Below, piece after piece: positions 29,361-39,455 of a stretch of DNA of 64,000 nucleotides; position 1 is the stretch's first letter, and each line of letters starts with the position of its first letter. The DNA lies in assembly GCF_000009265.1 (NCBI RefSeq), contig NC_008380.1, positions 811,501 to 875,500 on the forward strand, given 5' to 3'. The notes under the pieces were generated by a model. It was given only the letters and a program-made list of their open reading frames with translations, was not told the DNA's origin and made no database searches. Source of the stretch: Rhizobium johnstonii 3841. Its GTDB lineage: Bacteria > Pseudomonadota > Alphaproteobacteria > Rhizobiales > Rhizobiaceae. Both the position numbers and the translations under genes were made by a program.

Positions 29361-30857
29361 ATGCGTGAGATCGGTCATTTCATCGGCGGCAAACAGGTTG
29401 CCGGCACCAGCGGCCGCGTAAGCAACGTCTACAATCCGGCAACCGGCGAAGTCCAGGCGACGGTCGCGCTCGCAAGCGTCGAGGAATTGCGCGCCGCGGT
29501 TGAAAACGCCAAGGCTGCGCAGCCGAAATGGGCCGCCACCAATCCGCAGCGCCGCGCCCGCGTCTTCTTCAAATTCGTCGAACTCCTGAACAAGCATATG
29601 GATGAGCTTGCCGAAATCCTCTCCAAGGAGCACGGCAAGACGATCGAGGATGCCAAGGGCGACGTCATCCGTGGCCTCGAAGTCTGTGAATTCGTCTGCG
29701 GCATTCCCCATCTCGCCAAGGGCGAGTTTACCGAAGGCGCCGGGCCGGCGATCGACATGTATTCGATCCGCCAGCCGGTCGGCATCGGCGCCGGCATTAC
29801 GCCCTTCAATTTCCCGGGCATGATCCCGATGTGGATGTTTGCGCCGGCGATCGCCTGCGGCAACGCCTTTATCCTGAAGCCCTCCGAGCGCGATCCCTCC
29901 CTGCCGATCCGTCTCGCCGAACTGATGATCGAGGCCGGTTTGCCGGCCGGCATCCTCAACGTCGTCAATGGCGATAAGGGTGCCGTCGATGCGATCCTCA
30001 CCGATCCCGATATCGGCGCCGTCTCCTTCGTCGGCTCGACGCCGATCGCCCGCTACGTCTATGGCACCGCGGCGATGAACGGCAAACGCGCCCAGTGCTT
30101 CGGCGGCGCCAAGAACCATATGATCATCATGCCGGATGCTGACCTGGATCAGGCCGTCAACGCGCTGATGGGCGCAGGCTACGGTTCGGCTGGCGAGCGC
30201 TGCATGGCGATCTCTGTTGCCGTTCCGGTCGGCGAGGAGACTGCCAACCGCCTCGTCGAAAAGCTGACGCCGAAGATCGAATCCCTGCGCATCGGACCCT
30301 ATACCGACGACAAGGCCGACATGGGCCCGCTCGTTACCAAGGAAGCCTATACCCGTGTTCGCGGCCTGATCGACCGCGGCATCGAGGAAGGCGCCAAGCT
30401 CGTCGTCGACGGCCGCGATTTCAAACTCCAGGGCTATGAAGACGGCTACTTCGTCGGCGGTTGCCTGTTCGATCACGTCACGCCTGACATGGATATCTAT
30501 AAGACCGAGATCTTCGGACCTGTCCTCTCCGTCGTTCGTGCCCAGAACTACGAGGAGGCGCTGTCGCTGCCGATGAAGCACGAATATGGCAACGGCGTCG
30601 CCATCTTCACGCGTGACGGCGATGCCGCCCGCGATTTTGCCTCACGCATCAATATCGGCATGATCGGCATCAACGTCCCGATCCCGGTTCCGCTCGCCTA
30701 CCACTCCTTCGGCGGCTGGAAGGCCTCGAGCTTCGGCGACCTCAACCAGCACGGCACGGATTCGATCAAGTTCTGGACGAAGACCAAGACCGTCACCGCC
30801 CGCTGGCCCTCGGGCATCAAGAGCGGCGCTGAATTCGTCATGCCGACGATGAAGTGA
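29361..30857 (+). CDS. mmsA: CoA-acylating methylmalonate-semialdehyde dehydrogenase
   Basis: A 498-residue aldehyde dehydrogenase that converts methylmalonate or malonate semialdehyde with CoA and NAD+ to propionyl- or acetyl-CoA, in valine and inositol breakdown. The N terminus (IGHFIGGKQVAGTSGR) and the catalytic Cys context YGSAGERCMAISVAV are those of MmsA/IolA, as is GGAKNHMIIMPDADL replacing the usual Glu motif of hydrolytic ALDHs. AGGAGG stands before the ATG. A terminator follows directly. The LysR and ABM genes diverge from it. Confidence 0.95.
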   Translation: MREIGHFIGGKQVAGTSGRVSNVYNPATGEVQATVALASVEELRAAVENAKAAQPKWAATNPQRRARVFFKFVELLNKHMDELAEILSKEHGKTIEDAKGDVIRGLEVCEFVCGIPHLAKGEFTEGAGPAIDMYSIRQPVGIGAGITPFNFPGMIPMWMFAPAIACGNAFILKPSERDPSLPIRLAELMIEAGLPAGILNVVNGDKGAVDAILTDPDIGAVSFVGSTPIARYVYGTAAMNGKRAQCFGGAKNHMIIMPDADLDQAVNALMGAGYGSAGERCMAISVAVPVGEETANRLVEKLTPKIESLRIGPYTDDKADMGPLVTKEAYTRVRGLIDRGIEEGAKLVVDGRDFKLQGYEDGYFVGGCLFDHVTPDMDIYKTEIFGPVLSVVRAQNYEEALSLPMKHEYGNGVAIFTRDGDAARDFASRINIGMIGINVPIPVPLAYHSFGGWKASSFGDLNQHGTDSIKFWTKTKTVTARWPSGIKSGAEFVMPTMK

Positions 30858-30888
30858 TCTTCACGACATTCCAATCTGAAATCTGTAA

Positions 30889-30912
30889 TTCGGGAGCCTT
30901 TTGGCTCCCGAA
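30889..30912 (+). terminator. Rho-independent terminator of mmsA
   Basis: TTCGGGAGCC-TTTT-GGCTCCCGAA, a perfect 10-bp stem, is followed by TCTTTCCT. It lies 31 bases after the mmsA stop. Confidence 0.85.
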
Positions 30913-31143
30913 TCTTTCCTCGTCATGCTGATTGCCGGCGATATCGGTCCGGCGTCGAGGATGTCCTGAAACAAGGGCGCGGTCTGCTCGACATCTCCTA
31001 TTCCCCCAGTGCCGAGGTCAAACTGATGTGCAAGGCATGCCCGAGCCCAGGCGAGCCATCCTCGATTACATCAGCATCCTGGAGCGGGATTGACCTCGCG
31101 GCAAATGGCCTCATAAGCTGAATGCGAATTTCATATTTTGGAA
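30913..31143 (+). other. Gene-free stretch with coding-like debris
   Basis: There is no intact gene. One frame near 31026-31094 reads MPEPRRAILDYISILERD followed by a stop, with GC3-rich codons typical of genuine genes, but no start or upstream extension. It may be the tail of a lost gene. No family can be named. Confidence 0.3.
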
Positions 31144-31172
31144 TTGTTCAAAACTAGCAAACCGCCTATATA
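31144..31172 (+). promoter_or_regulatory. Sigma70-type promoter of rirA
   Basis: TTGTTC (31144-31149), a 17-bp spacer and TATATA (31167-31172) lie 30 bases before the rirA ATG, with CAGGAGAATGGC as ribosome binding site. Position and spacing fit a vegetative promoter. Confidence 0.45.
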
Positions 31173-31201
31173 GGTCTGAACAGACGAGTCAGGAGAATGG
31201 C

Positions 31202-31684
31202 ATGCGGTTGACGAAGCAGACGAACTATGCGGTTCGCATGTTGATGTATTGTGCTGCCAACGACGGGCACTTGAGCCGGATTCCGGAAATCGCCAGGGCC
31301 TATGGCGTTTCCGAGCTCTTTCTTTTCAAGATCCTTCAGCCGCTGAACAAGGCGGGTCTGGTCGAAACCGTGCGCGGTCGCAACGGTGGCGTGCGCTTGG
31401 GCAAACCGGCTGCCGATATTAGTCTTTTCGACGTCGTTCGGGTGACGGAAGACAGTTTCGCCATGGCCGAATGCTTCGAGGACGACGGCGAGGTCGAATG
31501 CCCCCTGGTCGACAGCTGCGGTTTGAATTCGGCGCTGCGCAAGGCGCTCAACGCTTTCTTTGCGGTACTTTCGGAATATTCCATCGACGACCTCGTCAAG
31601 GCGCGTCCGCAGATCAACTTCCTTCTCGGAATCACCGGCGAGCCCGCCTATCGCAAACCCGCGATCGTTGCCCCCGCCGCCTGA
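31202..31684 (+). CDS. rirA: Iron-responsive Rrf2-family regulator RirA
   Basis: A 160-residue Rrf2 protein, the global iron repressor of rhizobia. Winged helix: MRLTKQTNYAVRMLMYCAAN, then IARAYGVSELFLFKILQPLN. Three Cys at residues 91, 100 and 106 (ECFEDDGEVECPLVDSCGL) are the trio that binds the Fe-S cluster in RirA. Iron-loaded RirA is known to repress siderophore and haem uptake genes by binding iron-responsive operators. It is monocistronic: own promoter and a strong terminator downstream. No iron-uptake genes lie nearby in this window. Confidence 0.95.
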   Translation: MRLTKQTNYAVRMLMYCAANDGHLSRIPEIARAYGVSELFLFKILQPLNKAGLVETVRGRNGGVRLGKPAADISLFDVVRVTEDSFAMAECFEDDGEVECPLVDSCGLNSALRKALNAFFAVLSEYSIDDLVKARPQINFLLGITGEPAYRKPAIVAPAA

Positions 31685-31708
31685 TCAAAAGACCAGGATG
31701 AACTTCTG

Positions 31709-31746
31709 AACCGCGGTTGCCCCCAGCAACCGCGGTTTTTGTTTTT
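31709..31746 (+). terminator. Strong terminator of rirA
   Basis: AACCGCGGTTGC-CCCCA-GCAACCGCGGTT, a perfect 12-bp stem, is followed by TTTGTTTTT. Confidence 0.95.
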
Positions 31747-32023
31747 GCGGGCATCTCTCATGGCCTCCGGAACGGCGAAATGCCGGCTGTGTGTCGCGAT
31801 GGGCGCGTTTTTATACCAAATGCGACAAAATTTCGGTCTTTTTTGTGCGAATATTTCCGAATGAGGCTGATTTTTGACGGAAAATTTCTAAAATTGTCCA
31901 GCTGGAAAAATTTTCTGCGTAGCCCGTTGCTTTCAGTAAATAAATATCGTTCCATCGAGCGTCGATCGAGATGGCAATCTACGGTCTCCAAACATCAAAA
32001 AAGAACAACCGGGAAACAATATT
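31747..32023 (+). other. AT-rich leader of the dipeptide transporter operon
   Basis: This stretch is much more AT-rich than its surroundings and holds no credible gene. It contains the 10-bp palindrome TCCAGCTGGA (31897-31906) flanked by GAAAATTT (31880-31887) and AAATTTTC (31908-31915). It should carry the dppA promoter; I cannot place it with certainty. CCGGGAAACAAT precedes the dppA ATG. Confidence 0.4.
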
Positions 32024-33619
32024 ATGAAAAAGATCTCTGTCCTGCTGGCAGCGACGGCCTTGATTTCCGTCATGGCGACGTCGGCCTGGTCCAAGACCCT
32101 TGTTTATTGCTCCGAGGGCTCGCCGGAAGGCTTCGACCCCAGCCTCTATACGGCAGGCACGACCTTCGACGCGTCGTCGCGCACGGTCTATAGCCGTCTC
32201 GTCGAATTCAAGCATGGCGGGACCGAGATCGAGCCGGGCCTGGCCGACAGCTGGAGCGTTTCGGCCGATGGCACGGAATACACCTTCAAGCTTCATCCTG
32301 GCGTCAAGTACCAGACCACCGACTTCTTCACGCCGACGCGTGACTTCAATGCCGACGACGTCATCTTCTCGTTCGAGCGTCAGCTCAAGGCTGACAATCC
32401 GTGGAACAAGTATGTCGAGGGCGGCTCTTACGAATACGCCGCCGGCATGGGCTTTCCCGAGCTGATCAAGTCGATCGAGAAGGTCGATGACCTCACCGTC
32501 AAGTTTGTCCTCAATCATCCCGAAGCGCCGTTCCTCGCCGATCTCGCCATGGACTTCGCCTCGATCGTCTCCAAGGAATATGCCGACAAGCTTGCCGCCG
32601 ACGGCAAGATGGCGCAGCTCAACCAGCAGCCGCTCGGCACCGGCCCGTTCACCTTCGTCGCCTACCAGCCGGATGCCGTCATCCGCTACAAGGCGAACGA
32701 AACCTATTTCAAGGGCAAGGAAAAGATCGACGATCTGGTTTTCGCGATCACCTCTGATGCTGCCGTCCGCGCGCAGAAGCTGAAGGCCGGCGAATGCCAC
32801 CTCATTCCTTATCCGAATGCGGCCGACGTCTCCGAACTCAAGAAGGACGAGAACCTGACCGTGCTCGAGCAGGCCGGCCTGAACGTTTCGTATCTCGCCT
32901 ACAACACCTTGATTGCTCCCTTCGACAAGGCCGAAGTCCGCAAAGCGCTGAACATGGCGATCAACAAGCAGGCGATCGTCGACGCCGTCTTCCAGGGTGC
33001 CGCAGCTGTTGCCAAGAACCCGATCCCGCCGACGATGTGGTCCTATAATGATGCCGTCGTAGACGACAAGTACGATCCCGATGCGTCGAAGAAGATGCTG
33101 GCAGATGCCGGCGTCAAGGATCTGAAGATGAAGATCTGGGCGATGCCGGTTTCGCGTCCGTACATGTTGAACGCGCGCCGCGCCGCTGAATTGATGCAGG
33201 CCGACTTGGCCAAGGTCGGTGTCGATGCAGAAATCGTCACCCATGAATGGGCCGAATATCTGAAGCTCTCGTCCGACAAGAATCGCGACGGTGCCGTCAT
33301 CCTTGGCTGGACCGGCGACAACGGCGACCCTGACAACTTCATGGATACGTTGCTTGGCTGCGATGCTGTCGGCGGCAACAACCGCGCTCAGTGGTGCAAC
33401 AAGGAATTCGACGATCTGATGACGAAGGCCAAGCTGACGGCCGACGTCGCCGAGCGCACGAAGGCCTATGAGCAGGCTCAGCTGATCTTCAAGAAGGAAG
33501 CTCCCTGGAATACGCTCGACCACTCATTGGTCTTCGTTCCGATGAGCAAGAAGGTCTCGGGATTCTTCATGGACCCGCTCGGAATTCACCGCTTCGACGG
33601 TGTGGACATTTCCGAATAA
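32024..33619 (+). CDS. dppA: Dipeptide ABC transporter, periplasmic binding protein
   Basis: A 531-residue secreted protein of the DppA/OppA class (SBP_bac_5). A signal peptide (about 1-24, ISVLLAATALISVMATSAWS) is followed by KTLVYCSEGSPEGFDPSLYT, which is the DppA N-terminal pattern, including a Cys at the site of the DppA disulfide. Other DppA-like features are PLGTGPFTFVAYQPDAVIRY and the closing LVFVPMSKKVSGFFMDPLG. It binds di- or tripeptides, or haem or aminolevulinate in some relatives. It leads a five-gene operon, separated from dppB by two hairpins without a T-run. Confidence 0.93.
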   Translation: MKKISVLLAATALISVMATSAWSKTLVYCSEGSPEGFDPSLYTAGTTFDASSRTVYSRLVEFKHGGTEIEPGLADSWSVSADGTEYTFKLHPGVKYQTTDFFTPTRDFNADDVIFSFERQLKADNPWNKYVEGGSYEYAAGMGFPELIKSIEKVDDLTVKFVLNHPEAPFLADLAMDFASIVSKEYADKLAADGKMAQLNQQPLGTGPFTFVAYQPDAVIRYKANETYFKGKEKIDDLVFAITSDAAVRAQKLKAGECHLIPYPNAADVSELKKDENLTVLEQAGLNVSYLAYNTLIAPFDKAEVRKALNMAINKQAIVDAVFQGAAAVAKNPIPPTMWSYNDAVVDDKYDPDASKKMLADAGVKDLKMKIWAMPVSRPYMLNARRAAELMQADLAKVGVDAEIVTHEWAEYLKLSSDKNRDGAVILGWTGDNGDPDNFMDTLLGCDAVGGNNRAQWCNKEFDDLMTKAKLTADVAERTKAYEQAQLIFKKEAPWNTLDHSLVFVPMSKKVSGFFMDPLGIHRFDGVDISE

Positions 33620-33637
33620 TAAAAAATCTGTAAACTG

Positions 33638-33686
33638 CCCGGTCAACGCCGGGTGCGGCCGGCGGTCAGGTTCCCCTGACCGCCGG
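33638..33686 (+). promoter_or_regulatory. Two mRNA hairpins between dppA and dppB
   Basis: CCCGG/CCGGG (33638-33653) is followed by a perfect 12-bp stem CCGGCGGTCAGG-TTCC-CCTGACCGCCGG (33659-33686) without a T-tract. These fit 3'-end stabilisation of dppA mRNA, giving more binding protein than membrane parts. Confidence 0.65.
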
Positions 33687-33706
33687 AAACTATTGGAAAA
33701 CCTGCT

Positions 33707-34711
33707 ATGTTGCGTTTTTTCATCGGCCGCCTCGCGGTGCTGATCCCGACATTCCTTGGCGTTTCGCTGATAGCCTTCTCGTTCATCCGCATGATCCCCG
33801 GCGACCCCGTCATGCTTTTGTCGGGTGAACGTGTGATGGCGCCGGAACGCCACGCCCAGATCATGCACGATCTCGGCTTCGACCGGCCCATATATGTGCA
33901 GTATTTCGATTATCTCGGAAAAGTGCTGCAAGGCGATCTCGGCACCTCGATCGTCACCAAGCGGCCCGTTCTCGGCGAGTTCTTCACATTGTTCCCGGCA
34001 ACGCTGGAGCTTTCGCTCTGTGCCATCATCATCGCCGTCTGTCTTGGCGTGCCCGCCGGCGTCTTTGCGGCCGTCAAGCGAGGCACGTGGTTCGATCAGA
34101 GCGTGATGGGTGTTGCCCTCATCGGTTATTCCATGCCGATTTTCTGGTGGGGTCTGCTGCTCATCATCTTCTTCTCCGGCTATCTCGGCTGGACGCCGGT
34201 TTCCGGCCGCATCTCGCTGATGTATTTCTTCAAGCCGGTTACCGGTTTCATGTTGATCGACAGCCTGCTGTCGGGGCAGAAGGGAGCCTTCGCCTCGGCC
34301 GTCAGCTACCTCATTCTGCCGACCATCGTGCTGGCGACCATCCCGCTCGCCGTCATCGCGCGCCAGACGCGTTCGGCGATGCTCGAGGTTCTGGGTGAGG
34401 ACTATGTCCGCACCGCGCGCTCGAAAGGCTTGAAGCCGCTACGCGTCGTCGGCGTGCATGCGCTGCGCAATGCAATGATCCCTGTCATCACCACGATCGG
34501 TCTGCAGATCGGCGTTCTTCTTGCCGGCGCCATCCTCACCGAGACGATCTTCTCTTGGCCGGGCATCGGCAAATGGATGGTCGATTCGGTCTTCAAGCGC
34601 GATTATGCCGTGGTCCAGGGTGGTCTTCTGCTGATCGCCGGCGTCATCATGCTGGTCAATCTGATTGTTGATGTTCTCTACGGCTTCATCAATCCGCGCA
34701 TTCGTCATTAG
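33707..34711 (+). CDS. dppB: Dipeptide ABC transporter, permease
   Basis: A 334-residue inner-membrane protein of the DppB type. It starts MLRFFIGRLAVLIPTFLGVSLIAFSF, keeps the family IPGDPVMLLSG, six helices, and the EAA loop DYVRTARSKGLKPLRVVGVHALRNA. GFINPRIRH closes the protein. The next permease gene starts 9 bases on. Confidence 0.95.
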   Translation: MLRFFIGRLAVLIPTFLGVSLIAFSFIRMIPGDPVMLLSGERVMAPERHAQIMHDLGFDRPIYVQYFDYLGKVLQGDLGTSIVTKRPVLGEFFTLFPATLELSLCAIIIAVCLGVPAGVFAAVKRGTWFDQSVMGVALIGYSMPIFWWGLLLIIFFSGYLGWTPVSGRISLMYFFKPVTGFMLIDSLLSGQKGAFASAVSYLILPTIVLATIPLAVIARQTRSAMLEVLGEDYVRTARSKGLKPLRVVGVHALRNAMIPVITTIGLQIGVLLAGAILTETIFSWPGIGKWMVDSVFKRDYAVVQGGLLLIAGVIMLVNLIVDVLYGFINPRIRH

Positions 34712-34720
34712 GAGCGGTTC

Positions 34721-35611
34721 ATGAGCACGGTCACCGTCAAAACCGGCCAGCCATCCGCTCTTGCGGAGTTCTGGCATTATTTCTCCCGCAACAAGGGCGC
34801 CGTCATCGGCCTCGTGGTGTTCACCATCATCCTGGTCGTCGCAGTCCTTGCGCCGCTCTTTGCGCCGCATGCGCCGAACGAGCAGAACCGTGCGGTGCTG
34901 CTGGCCGTGCCGGCCTGGATGGAGGGCGGCAGCGCCTCCTTCCCGCTCGGAACGGACGCCGTCGGCCGCGATATCCTTTCGCGCCTGATCTACGGCGCGC
35001 GGTTCTCGCTGTTCATCGGCGTCGTCGTCGTCACGCTTTCGGTCATTTCAGGCGTCCTGATCGGCCTCGTTGCCGGATTTTTCCGCGGCAAGGTCGATAC
35101 CGCAATCATGCGCCTGATGGATATCATCCTGGCCTTCCCGTCGCTGCTGCTCGCTCTCGTTCTGGTGGCCGTGCTGGGACCCGGTCTCACCAACGCGATG
35201 ATCGCGATTTCGCTGGTCAACCAGCCGCATTTCGTCCGGCTGACACGCGCCTCGGTCATTTCAGAGCGCGAGAAGGAATATGTCATCGCCTCGCGGGTCG
35301 CCGGTGCCGGCACCTTCCGGTTGATGTTCAAGACGATCCTGCCGAACTGTCTTGGGCCACTGATCGTTCAGGCGACGCTCGCCTTCTCGGCGGCGATTCT
35401 CGATGCCGCCGCCCTCGGCTTTCTCGGCATGGGCGCCCAGCCGCCGACACCCGAATGGGGGACCATGCTGGCCGAATCCCGTGAGTTCATCTCGCGCGCC
35501 TGGTGGGTGGTGACGTTTCCGGGTCTTGCCATCCTCATCACCGTTCTCGCCATCAACCTGATGGGCGACGGCCTGCGCGACGCGCTCGATCCCAAACTGA
35601 AGAGGTCGTGA
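34721..35611 (+). CDS. dppC: Dipeptide ABC transporter, permease
   Basis: A 296-residue permease, partner of DppB. The N-terminal oligopeptide-permease domain (FWHYFSRNKGAVIGLVVFTI) is followed by LGTDAVGRDILSRLIYGAR, the hallmark of DppC/OppC, and an EAA loop EYVIASRVAGAGTFRLMFKTILP. The stop overlaps the next start (TGATG), so translation is coupled with dppD. Confidence 0.95.
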   Translation: MSTVTVKTGQPSALAEFWHYFSRNKGAVIGLVVFTIILVVAVLAPLFAPHAPNEQNRAVLLAVPAWMEGGSASFPLGTDAVGRDILSRLIYGARFSLFIGVVVVTLSVISGVLIGLVAGFFRGKVDTAIMRLMDIILAFPSLLLALVLVAVLGPGLTNAMIAISLVNQPHFVRLTRASVISEREKEYVIASRVAGAGTFRLMFKTILPNCLGPLIVQATLAFSAAILDAAALGFLGMGAQPPTPEWGTMLAESREFISRAWWVVTFPGLAILITVLAINLMGDGLRDALDPKLKRS

Positions 35612-36623
35612 TGCCACTCCTCGAGATTGAAAATCTGACGGTCGAATTCCAGACCTCTTCCGGTCTCTTCCGCGCCGTCGACGGTGTGTCGCTTGCCTGC
35701 GACAAGGGTGAGATCCTGTCGGTCGTCGGCGAATCCGGCTCGGGTAAATCCGTTGCCATGCTGGCCCTCATGGGGCTTCTGCCCTGGACGGCGAAGATCA
35801 CCGCCGACCGGATGCAGTTCGACGGCAAGGACCTTCGCGACATCTCCGCCCGCCAGCGCCGCAGGATCGTCGGCAAGGATATGGCGATGATCTTCCAGGA
35901 GCCGATGTCGAGCCTCAATCCTTGCTTCACGGTCGGCTTCCAGCTCGGCGAGACCCTGCGCTTCCATATGGGTCTCAACCGCAAGGAGCGCCGCCAACGC
36001 TCGATCGAGCTCTTGAACCTCGTCGGCATTCCGGCGCCGGAAGAGCGGCTGTCGAACTTCCCGCATCAGATGTCGGGCGGCATGAGCCAGCGCGTCATGA
36101 TCGCCATGGCGCTCGCCTGCAATCCGAAGCTCCTGATCGCCGACGAGCCGACCACCGCGCTCGACGTGACGATCCAGGCACAGATCCTCGATCTGCTCGT
36201 TCGCCTGCAGAAGGAGCAGGGCATGGCGCTGGTGCTGATCACCCACGATATGGGTGTCGTCGCCGAAACCGCCGAACGCGTGCAGGTGCAATATGCCGGC
36301 CAGAAGGTCGAGGAACAGCCGGTGAGGGCACTGTTCCGCGATCCGCATCATCCCTATACCGCAGCTCTGCTCGCAGCCCTCCCCGAACGCGCCAAAGTCG
36401 GCCAGCGTCTTCCCTCGATCGCCGGTGTCGTTCCCGGCCAGCATGGTCGCCCGACAGGCTGTCTTTTCGCGCCGCGCTGCGGCTTCGCCACGGTCGAATG
36501 CGATCGCGGTGTCGTCCGCCAGGGACCGGAGCTCGGACTGGCGCTCTGCAACTATCCTTTGAAGGACGGCAAGCCGCTCGGACATCCCGGCGTCATGGCC
36601 GTTGAAACTGCAGGAGATCTCGT

Positions 36624-36627
<4 letters not shown>
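35611..36627 (+). CDS. dppD: Dipeptide ABC transporter, ATP-binding protein DppD
   Basis: A 338-residue ATPase. Start chosen at the ATG overlapping the dppC stop; the frame is open 108 bases upstream but inside dppC. Walker [10 protein letters not shown] (about residues 40-48), signature [15 protein letters not shown], Walker [15 protein letters not shown] and switch His (LITHDMG) are intact. The C-terminal Cys-containing oligopeptide-ABC domain ([15 protein letters not shown]) may bind an Fe-S cluster, as in other DppD proteins. The stop overlaps the dppF start by 4 bases. Confidence 0.95.
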
Positions 36628-37577
<950 letters not shown>

Positions 37578-37605
37578 GCGGGAACGCAGGTTTGAGGAGG
37601 AAATC

Positions 37606-38142
37606 ATGTCGGAGCAGATGAACAGACCTCATGCGATCATTGTCATGGGGGTCAGCGGCTGCGGCAAATCCTCTGTCGGCGAGAAACTCGCCGAAGCCCT
37701 GCACCTGGCCTTCGTCGAAGGTGATGCGCTTCATCCGGCCGCCAATGTCGAGAAGATGTCGAAGGGCATTCCGCTGACCGATGAGGACCGGATGCCCTGG
37801 CTCGACCGCATCGGCGAAGACATCAAGGCCTCGCTGGAGAAGAGCAAGGGCATCATCGTTTCCTGCTCGGCGCTGAAGCGCCTCTATCGTGACAGGCTGA
37901 GGGCCGCTGCCGGCGGCAAACTGTTCTTCGTCTATCTCGAAGGTTCCAGGGCGCTGCTGATGAAGCGTATGGGCGAGCGCAAGGGACATTTCATGCCTGT
38001 CTCGCTGCTCGACAGCCAGCTGGCGACACTTGAGGTACCCACAGGCGAGCCGGGCGTCGTCACCGTCGATATCGACGACACGGTGGACGGTATTACGGCA
38101 ACAGCCCTCGAAGGCCTCGCAAGTCTCGGCGTTACGGGTTGA
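37606..38142 (+). CDS. gntK: Gluconokinase
   Basis: A 178-residue P-loop kinase that phosphorylates gluconate to 6-phosphogluconate for the Entner-Doudoroff and pentose phosphate routes. P-loop GVSGCGKSSVGEKLAE (about residues 15-30), FVEGDALHPAANVEKMSKGIPLTDEDRMPWL and SCSALKRLYRDRLR are diagnostic of GntK. The ATG at 37606 follows GAGGAGG; an in-frame ATG inside dppF is rejected. It sits close behind the transporter operon, perhaps cotranscribed. Its end overlaps the convergent oxidoreductase gene by 11 bases. Confidence 0.93.
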   Translation: MSEQMNRPHAIIVMGVSGCGKSSVGEKLAEALHLAFVEGDALHPAANVEKMSKGIPLTDEDRMPWLDRIGEDIKASLEKSKGIIVSCSALKRLYRDRLRAAAGGKLFFVYLEGSRALLMKRMGERKGHFMPVSLLDSQLATLEVPTGEPGVVTVDIDDTVDGITATALEGLASLGVTG

Positions 38143-39391
38143 AACGCTGCGGCGAATAGGCCGCGATATCGATGAACGGCGTCTCGCCGGTGATGAGTTC
38201 GGCAAGCACGCGGCCGGTCACCGGCCCGAGCGTCAGCCCGTGATGGGCATGGCCGAAGGCAAACCACAGGCCCTGATGGCGCGGCGCCTTGCCGATGATC
38301 GGCATCATATCCGGCGTGCAGGGGCGCGCCCCCATCCAGGGTTCGGGATCGAGCCTGCCTCCGAGCGGGAAGATGGTACGCGCCACGGCTTCGGCGCGGT
38401 CAAGCTGGACCGGCGTCTTCGGCGCGTCGAGCGTTGCAAACTCCGCCCCTGTCGTCAGGCGGATGCCTCGGCGCATCGGCGCAAGGAGATAGCCGCGTTC
38501 GGCATCCAATGTCCAGTTGTTGAGCACGGCACTGCCCTCGGCGGCATAATGCATGTGATAGCCGCGCTTGACGCCGAGCGGGAAGGAGTAGCCGAGCCGG
38601 CGCGTCGCAACGGCCGCCCAGGGGCCGAGCGCCATTACAGCATCGTCGGCTTCCAGCGGACCTTCCGCAGTCATGATTTTCCACCCGGAGCCGAACGGAC
38701 CGAGCGAGGCGGCGTCACCCGTCACGAAACGGCCGCCGATACTTTCAAAATAGCGGCGATAGGCCGATGTCAGCGCATGCGGGTCGAGCACCGACCAGGG
38801 ATCGCGCCAGCGGATACCGCCGGCGAAATCGCAGGTCATATGAGGTTCCATGCGGGCGATATCGGCCGGAGTCAGGCTGTCATACTCCACGCCGAATTCA
38901 TTCTGCCAAAGTGCTGCCTCCGCAAAAGCCCCATCGCGCTTGGCTTCAGTGCGGAAAATTTTTATCCAGCCGTCCTTGCGGATCAGCCCTTCGGCCTGCG
39001 ACGCCTCGATCAGATCCTTGTGTTCGACAACCGAATTTTCGATCAGCGGTGCATAGGCCCGGGTGATGAGCGCGTGGCGACGCGCATTGGAATTCCTCCA
39101 GTAGCGAGCGAGAAAGGCGATCTGGCTCGGCAGTGTGCGCAGATGATAATGCGCGTCGATGCGATTATTCAGAGCATAACGCAGTAAAAGCCCGAGCTGC
39201 TGGGGAAAGCCGTAGGGTGCCACACCTTCGCGCTGGATCAGGCCGGCATTGCCGAACGAGGTTTCGTTGCCCGGATCCTTGCGGTCGATCAGCGTCACCT
39301 GCCGGCCGCGCCGCTGAAGATGGATGGCCGTGGAAACCCCGACGATGCCGGCGCCGAGCACGATTGCGTTTTTCGTCATTTCCGCTTGCAT
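38132..39391 (-). CDS. FAD-dependent amino-acid dehydrogenase (DadA-like)
   Basis: A 419-residue flavoprotein of the DAO family. The Rossmann FAD motif is IVLGAGIVGVSTAIHLQRRG with DRKDPGNETSFGNAGLI, the pattern of D-amino acid dehydrogenase small subunit. The C terminus GLWFAFGHAHHGLTLGPVTGRVLAELI completes the FAD site. It should oxidise a D-amino acid or related imino acid and pass electrons to the respiratory chain. An alternative ATG (MTKNAIV) lies four codons in; both have weak upstream GCGGAA sites. Whether the substrate is D-alanine is uncertain. Confidence 0.85.
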   Translation of the reverse strand: MQAEMTKNAIVLGAGIVGVSTAIHLQRRGRQVTLIDRKDPGNETSFGNAGLIQREGVAPYGFPQQLGLLLRYALNNRIDAHYHLRTLPSQIAFLARYWRNSNARRHALITRAYAPLIENSVVEHKDLIEASQAEGLIRKDGWIKIFRTEAKRDGAFAEAALWQNEFGVEYDSLTPADIARMEPHMTCDFAGGIRWRDPWSVLDPHALTSAYRRYFESIGGRFVTGDAASLGPFGSGWKIMTAEGPLEADDAVMALGPWAAVATRRLGYSFPLGVKRGYHMHYAAEGSAVLNNWTLDAERGYLLAPMRRGIRLTTGAEFATLDAPKTPVQLDRAEAVARTIFPLGGRLDPEPWMGARPCTPDMMPIIGKAPRHQGLWFAFGHAHHGLTLGPVTGRVLAELITGETPFIDIAAYSPQRFNP

Positions 39392-39455
39392 TCCGCTTTG
39401 TCTAACGCGGTGAAAATGCCCGCGCCGATACCGCGACGCAAACGGAAAATCGCAT

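Noticed and set aside
31979..33523. 514-codon ORF antisense to dppA
   Set aside because: Shadow of dppA; Asp/Arg/Leu/Gly-rich product without family features.
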